From NCBI GenBank assembly GCA_027037155.1, contig JALWBK010000123.1, positions 1 through 10,357 of the forward strand: DNA of 10,357 nucleotides, given 5' to 3'. Shown piece by piece: positions 7,356 to 10,357 of this stretch. The notes under the pieces are model-generated. The model did not search any database, was not told where the DNA came from, and saw only the letters and a list, made by a program, of their open reading frames with translations. The number at the start of each line of letters is the position of its first letter. The first letter of the stretch is position 1. This DNA comes from a bacterium (lineage in GTDB: Bacteria > Thermosulfidibacterota > Thermosulfidibacteria > Thermosulfidibacterales > Thermosulfidibacteraceae). A program made the position numbers and the translations under genes.

Positions 7356-8694
7356 AAAGATCCACTTTGTAGGTATAGGTGGCATAGGGATGAGTGCCCT
7401 TGCACGGGTTTTGGTGGATATGGGGGTGGAGGTTACAGGTTCTGACATTGCTGACAATGCAAATGTAAAGAGCTTGAGAGATTTAGGCGTCAGCGTGTGG
7501 GTGCCACACGATGCCAATGCTTTAGCCAATGATGTGGAGTTGGTGGTTTACTCTTCTGCGGTTCCTCAAGACAATGTGGAGCTGAAAAAGGCTTTTGAGA
7601 TGGGAATTCCTGTGATGAAACGGGGTGAGCTTCTTGCTGCCATATCATCTGAGAAGGATAGCGTTATTGTTGCCGGATCCCATGGCAAAACCACCACCTC
7701 AGCCATGATAGGAAAGATTCTTTACGATGCAGGCTTTTCTCCCACGGTGCTGGTGGGCGGCAGAATAACGGATTTTGAAGTTACCACTGCCCTAATGGGG
7801 GATGGCCACATAATAGTGGCGGAAAGTGACGAAAGTGATGGTTCTTTTCTGCTTCTCACTCCGTGGATAGGGGTTCTCACCAACGTGGATAGGGAGCATC
7901 TGAACCACTACGGAGACTTTGATTCTTTGAAGAGGGCTTTCCGTCTCTTTCTGGAGCGGGTTAGAGAGCACAGAGTGGTTTGTGCCGATGATGAGAGCGC
8001 CATGCAGGTGGCTGAAGGTGTGGATAAATTTACCTACTCCGTGAAAAACACTTCGGCTGATGCAGTGGCAGAGAGTATTGAGCTTACCGCTGAAGGATCT
8101 TCTTTTGTTTGTAGGACTCCTTGGGGGGTGGAGCGGGTTAAAATACCTTTAGCAGGTATTTACAACGTTGTCAATGCCTTGGCTGCAGTCTGTGCAGCTT
8201 GTCTTTCGGGATGTCCCTTTGAGAAAGCTATATCATCACTTGAGAGGTTTTCTGGCGTGCAACGGCGCCTTACCGTGAGGGGTTACTTTAAAGGAACGGT
8301 GCTTGTGGATGATTACGCCCATCATCCAACGGAGATTCATAACACCTTGTCAGCGGTTAGGCAGCGGTGGCCTGGGAGAAGGGTAGTGGCGGTCTTTCAG
8401 CCCCACAGGTATTCAAGGATGAGGCATTTGTGGAGGGATTTTTTAGATGCCTTTGGTTTCGCAGATGAGCTTTGGGTTACCGATGTCTACTCTGCAGGGG
8501 AAGCCAACAACGGCTTTAGAATAGACGACCTTCTTATGGGGCTAAAGGAAAAGAAAGCAGCGGTGGTCTTCGTCCCGAGCTGGATGGAGATGGTTCCCAT
8601 GTTAAAGGATAGGCTTAGAGGAGATGAGGTGCTGATTACCCTCGGTGCAGGAGATGTATGGAAGCTTTGCGAAGCCTTGAGGGAGCAAGGGTAG
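7339..8694 (+). CDS. murC: UDP-N-acetylmuramate:L-alanine ligase MurC
   Basis: MurC attaches L-Ala, the first stem-peptide residue, to UDP-MurNAc with ATP in the cytoplasm. The 451 residues contain the N-terminal nucleotide-binding loop HFVGIGGIGMSALA (9-22), YSSAVP (71-76), the P-loop GSHGKTTT (113-120), ESDESDGSF (162-170; Ser where Ala is usual in the EADESDGSF motif), NVDREHLNHYGD (182-193), GIYNVVNALAAV (273-284), GVQRRL (306-311), DDYAHHPTEI (324-333), FQPHRYSR (353-360) and LGAGDVW (435-441). Order and length are normal. A good Shine-Dalgarno precedes the ATG. The 3' end overlaps murB by 37 bases, the longest overlap in the cluster. Confidence 0.96.
   Translation: MSFRYKKIHFVGIGGIGMSALARVLVDMGVEVTGSDIADNANVKSLRDLGVSVWVPHDANALANDVELVVYSSAVPQDNVELKKAFEMGIPVMKRGELLAAISSEKDSVIVAGSHGKTTTSAMIGKILYDAGFSPTVLVGGRITDFEVTTALMGDGHIIVAESDESDGSFLLLTPWIGVLTNVDREHLNHYGDFDSLKRAFRLFLERVREHRVVCADDESAMQVAEGVDKFTYSVKNTSADAVAESIELTAEGSSFVCRTPWGVERVKIPLAGIYNVVNALAAVCAACLSGCPFEKAISSLERFSGVQRRLTVRGYFKGTVLVDDYAHHPTEIHNTLSAVRQRWPGRRVVAVFQPHRYSRMRHLWRDFLDAFGFADELWVTDVYSAGEANNGFRIDDLLMGLKEKKAAVVFVPSWMEMVPMLKDRLRGDEVLITLGAGDVWKLCEALREQG
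8649..8653 (+). promoter_or_regulatory. Shine-Dalgarno candidate for murB
   Basis: AGGAG only 4 bases upstream of the ATG at 8658, which is closer than at other genes here. It is the best available site for a start that gives murB a normal N-terminus. A stronger purine run at 8693-8700 has no usable start codon behind it. Confidence 0.4.
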
Positions 8695-9536
8695 AGGAGG
8701 ACTTTTCCCTTTCAAGAATTTCCTGGGTGGGTACCAAAGGGTACGCTCGGTGGTATGTGAAACCCTACACCGTAGAAGCCTTGGCGAAGGTTCTTCTTTT
8801 GGTTCAGGAAAGGGGATTGCCCTTTGTGGTTTGCGGCAACTGCAGCAACATCCTCTGGGGAGACGGCTTCTTTGACGGCATAGTCATAGATACTCGCGAG
8901 CTGAAACGTTGGAAGATTGAAGAGCGCCTTGTTATTGCTGAGGCAGGTGTAAGGCTTGGGGAACTGGTGAAAGATACCTGTGAGTGTGGTCTTTCTGGAT
9001 TAGAGCGGCTTTGGGGAATACCGGGTACTGTTGGTGGGGCGGTGGTGATGAACGCTGGGGCGTATGGAGCTTGTATAGGTGATCTTGTAGAGTGGGTAAG
9101 GGTTTGGAGGGAGGGCACCTTTTTACTTTTGTCAAGGGATGAGCTGAACTTTGGGTACAGAAGCAGTAATTTAAAACAGTGTATTGTACTTGAGGTTGCG
9201 TTGAGGTTACGTAAAGATGATGAGGTATCAAAGATCAGTTTGGAAGAGGTGAAAAATGCCCGTTTGGCGCGATTGCCTAAGGGAAAAAACCTTGGTTCTG
9301 TTTTTAAGAATGGAGATACCTTTTTTGCAGGCAGGGTTATTGAAGAGATGGGATTCAAGGGATATAGTATCGGTGGAGTTCGGGTGTCTGAGAGGCACGC
9401 GAATGTGTTTATCTCCGAGGAGGGTGCCACTGCTTCAGATTACGTTAGGCTGATCAATCTTGTGAAATCGTCTGCCTTGAAACAGAAGGGAATAAGGCTT
9501 GTTGAGGAGATAGTGTATGCAGGATCTTTTGTCTAA
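8658..9536 (+). CDS. murB: UDP-N-acetylenolpyruvoylglucosamine reductase MurB
   Basis: MurB is the FAD enzyme that uses NADPH to reduce the enolpyruvyl product of MurA to UDP-MurNAc. The 292 residues have a family-typical core: GLSGLERLWGIPGTVGGA (111-128), MNAGAYG (131-137), NFGYRSSN (164-171, with the conserved Tyr-Arg), RLARLPKGKNLGSVFKN (202-218) with Ser214 as the likely catalytic proton donor, VSERHANVFI (243-252) and LVEEIVYAG (281-289) with Glu284 as the likely second catalytic residue. The length fits the shorter type II form. Two FAD-domain motifs deviate: VGTKGYARWYVKP (24-36) where a GGPA-like motif is usual, and CGNCSN (59-64) where GxGSN is usual. The ATG at 8658 gives the usual short lead before the FSLSRI segment. 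It overlaps murC by 37 bases and ddl by 20. Confidence 0.94.
   Translation: MEALRSLEGARVEEDFSLSRISWVGTKGYARWYVKPYTVEALAKVLLLVQERGLPFVVCGNCSNILWGDGFFDGIVIDTRELKRWKIEERLVIAEAGVRLGELVKDTCECGLSGLERLWGIPGTVGGAVVMNAGAYGACIGDLVEWVRVWREGTFLLLSRDELNFGYRSSNLKQCIVLEVALRLRKDDEVSKISLEEVKNARLARLPKGKNLGSVFKNGDTFFAGRVIEEMGFKGYSIGGVRVSERHANVFISEEGATASDYVRLINLVKSSALKQKGIRLVEEIVYAGSFV
9503..9509 (+). promoter_or_regulatory. Shine-Dalgarno of ddl
   Basis: TGAGGAG within the murB 3' end, 7 bases before the ATG at 9517. It supports that start and the 20-base overlap. Confidence 0.65.
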
Positions 9537-10357
9537 GCGTGTGGCGGTGCTTTTGGGGGGACCGTCTTCTGAAAGTGAAGTCTCTGCTAAGTCCGGAAGG
9601 GCTGTGGCCAATGCGCTGAGATCTTTAGGATACAAGGTAGAGGAGATCTTTGTAGACAGGGATCTTTGGGAAAGGCTTGATGGGGTGGATGTTGCCTGTG
9701 TTGTGCTTCATGGTAAGCCTGGTGAAGATGGAACCATTCAAGGGCTTTTGGAGATAAAGGGGGTTTCCTATACTGGTCCCAAGGTTTTGGGGGCCGCACT
9801 TGGTATGAATAAGCTTTTGTGTAAGAAGATTATGGAATACCACGGGATTAAAACGCCTAAGTATCGGGTATTGCGTAAATCGGGCTTTGCCCTGCCTGGT
9901 GAGAATAGATTAGATGAGAGCGTCTTTCCCGTTGTGGTGAAGCCCGTTGACGAGGGTTCCACCATTGGAGTCAGCGTGGTTCATGATGAGAAGGAGCTTG
10001 AAAGGGCAGTGGAGTTGGCCTTTGAATATAGTGATGAGGTGCTCATTGAGGAGTTTATAGTTGGCAGGGAGCTTACCGTTGGTGTTATAGGGGATAAGGC
10101 GCTGCCTGTGATAGAGATAAGACCTAAGAAGGGCTTTTACGACTACGAGAGTAAGTACACCAAGGGACTAACTGAGTATATAGTTCCAGCTCCTATACCG
10201 GAAGAGATCGCTCAGATGGCTAAAGAGTGGGCTTTGTTAGCGCACAGGGCGCTTTATCAGAGAGGGGTCTCCAGAAGTGACTTTAGACTTTCTGAGGATG
10301 GTCAGTTGTATTTCCTTGAGGTAAACTCTATACCAGGCCTTACGGAAACCTCTCTCC
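9517..10357 (+). CDS. ddl: D-alanine--D-alanine ligase Ddl (partial, C-terminus beyond right edge)
   Basis: Ddl joins two D-alanines with ATP in the cytoplasm, supplying the dipeptide used by MurF. The visible 280 residues form an ATP-grasp protein: N-terminal VLLGGPSSESEVS (11-23) with Glu19 matching E. coli DdlB Glu15, HGKPGEDGTIQGLLE (65-79), VVKPVDEGSTIGV (140-152), the omega loop FYDYESKY (207-214), and the ATP/Mg site SRSDFR...FLEVNSIPG with Arg253, Glu268 and Asn270. Tyrosines in the omega loop fit D-Ala-D-Ala rather than D-Ala-D-Lac specificity. Comparison with E. coli DdlB (306 residues) suggests only about 25-30 residues are missing. The frame starts at ATG 9517 with TGAGGAG 7 bases upstream, inside murB, and is open to the last base. 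The pair Ser-Thr (148-149) replaces the common Ser-Ser. Confidence 0.95.
   Translation, partial: MQDLLSKRVAVLLGGPSSESEVSAKSGRAVANALRSLGYKVEEIFVDRDLWERLDGVDVACVVLHGKPGEDGTIQGLLEIKGVSYTGPKVLGAALGMNKLLCKKIMEYHGIKTPKYRVLRKSGFALPGENRLDESVFPVVVKPVDEGSTIGVSVVHDEKELERAVELAFEYSDEVLIEEFIVGRELTVGVIGDKALPVIEIRPKKGFYDYESKYTKGLTEYIVPAPIPEEIAQMAKEWALLAHRALYQRGVSRSDFRLSEDGQLYFLEVNSIPGLTETSL

Noticed and set aside
8804..9430. A 208-codon open frame on the minus strand opposite murB
   Set aside because: Ser/Pro-rich translation typical of an antisense shadow, with no RBS logic and complete overlap with conserved murB.

Overview
The window is almost entirely the peptidoglycan-precursor part of a bacterial dcw (division and cell wall) cluster. 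One partial gene reads leftward at the left edge: a MutT-like Nudix hydrolase, cut by the window. From base 280 to the right edge eight complete genes and one partial gene read rightward: rsmH (mraW), murE, murF, mraY, murD, murG, murC, murB and ddl (cut at the right edge). No RNA gene, mobile element, CRISPR array, terminator or gene-free stretch over 300 bases was seen. The only real intergenic region is the 33 bases (247-279) between the two divergent genes.

The genes form one very tight transcription unit. Overlaps are 14 (rsmH/murE), 4 (murE/murF), 16 (murF/mraY), 13 (murD/murG), 17 (murG/murC), 37 (murC/murB) and 20 bases (murB/ddl); only mraY/murD has a gap, of 4 bases. murE and mraY appear to start with TTG, each placed by a good Shine-Dalgarno (SD) sequence. 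Together the products build the lipid II precursor. MurB reduces the MurA product to UDP-MurNAc. MurC, MurD and MurE add L-Ala, D-Glu and meso-diaminopimelate. Ddl makes D-Ala-D-Ala, which MurF adds. MraY transfers the phospho-MurNAc-pentapeptide to undecaprenyl phosphate, and MurG adds GlcNAc. RsmH is the 16S rRNA C1402 methyltransferase that habitually heads this cluster.

The organism is a meso-DAP bacterium: MurE carries the DNPR motif, and MraY is the 360-residue form that reads very like the E. coli protein. Base composition looks close to balanced, and Arg is mostly AGG/AGA with frequent ATA for Ile. That codon pattern, with Val/Glu/Lys-rich proteins, recalls diderm thermophiles such as Aquificota or Thermodesulfobacteria, but this is only an impression and I do not name a taxon.

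Nothing here looks like an undescribed system. What stands out is absence. The usual order mraZ-rsmH-ftsL-ftsI-murE-murF-mraY-murD-ftsW-murG-murC-murB-ddl is kept exactly, but mraZ, ftsL, ftsI and ftsW are missing, with flanking genes overlapping where they would sit. Smaller points are a possible leaderless start for rsmH, and variant residues in normally conserved motifs of MurF, MurB and Ddl.
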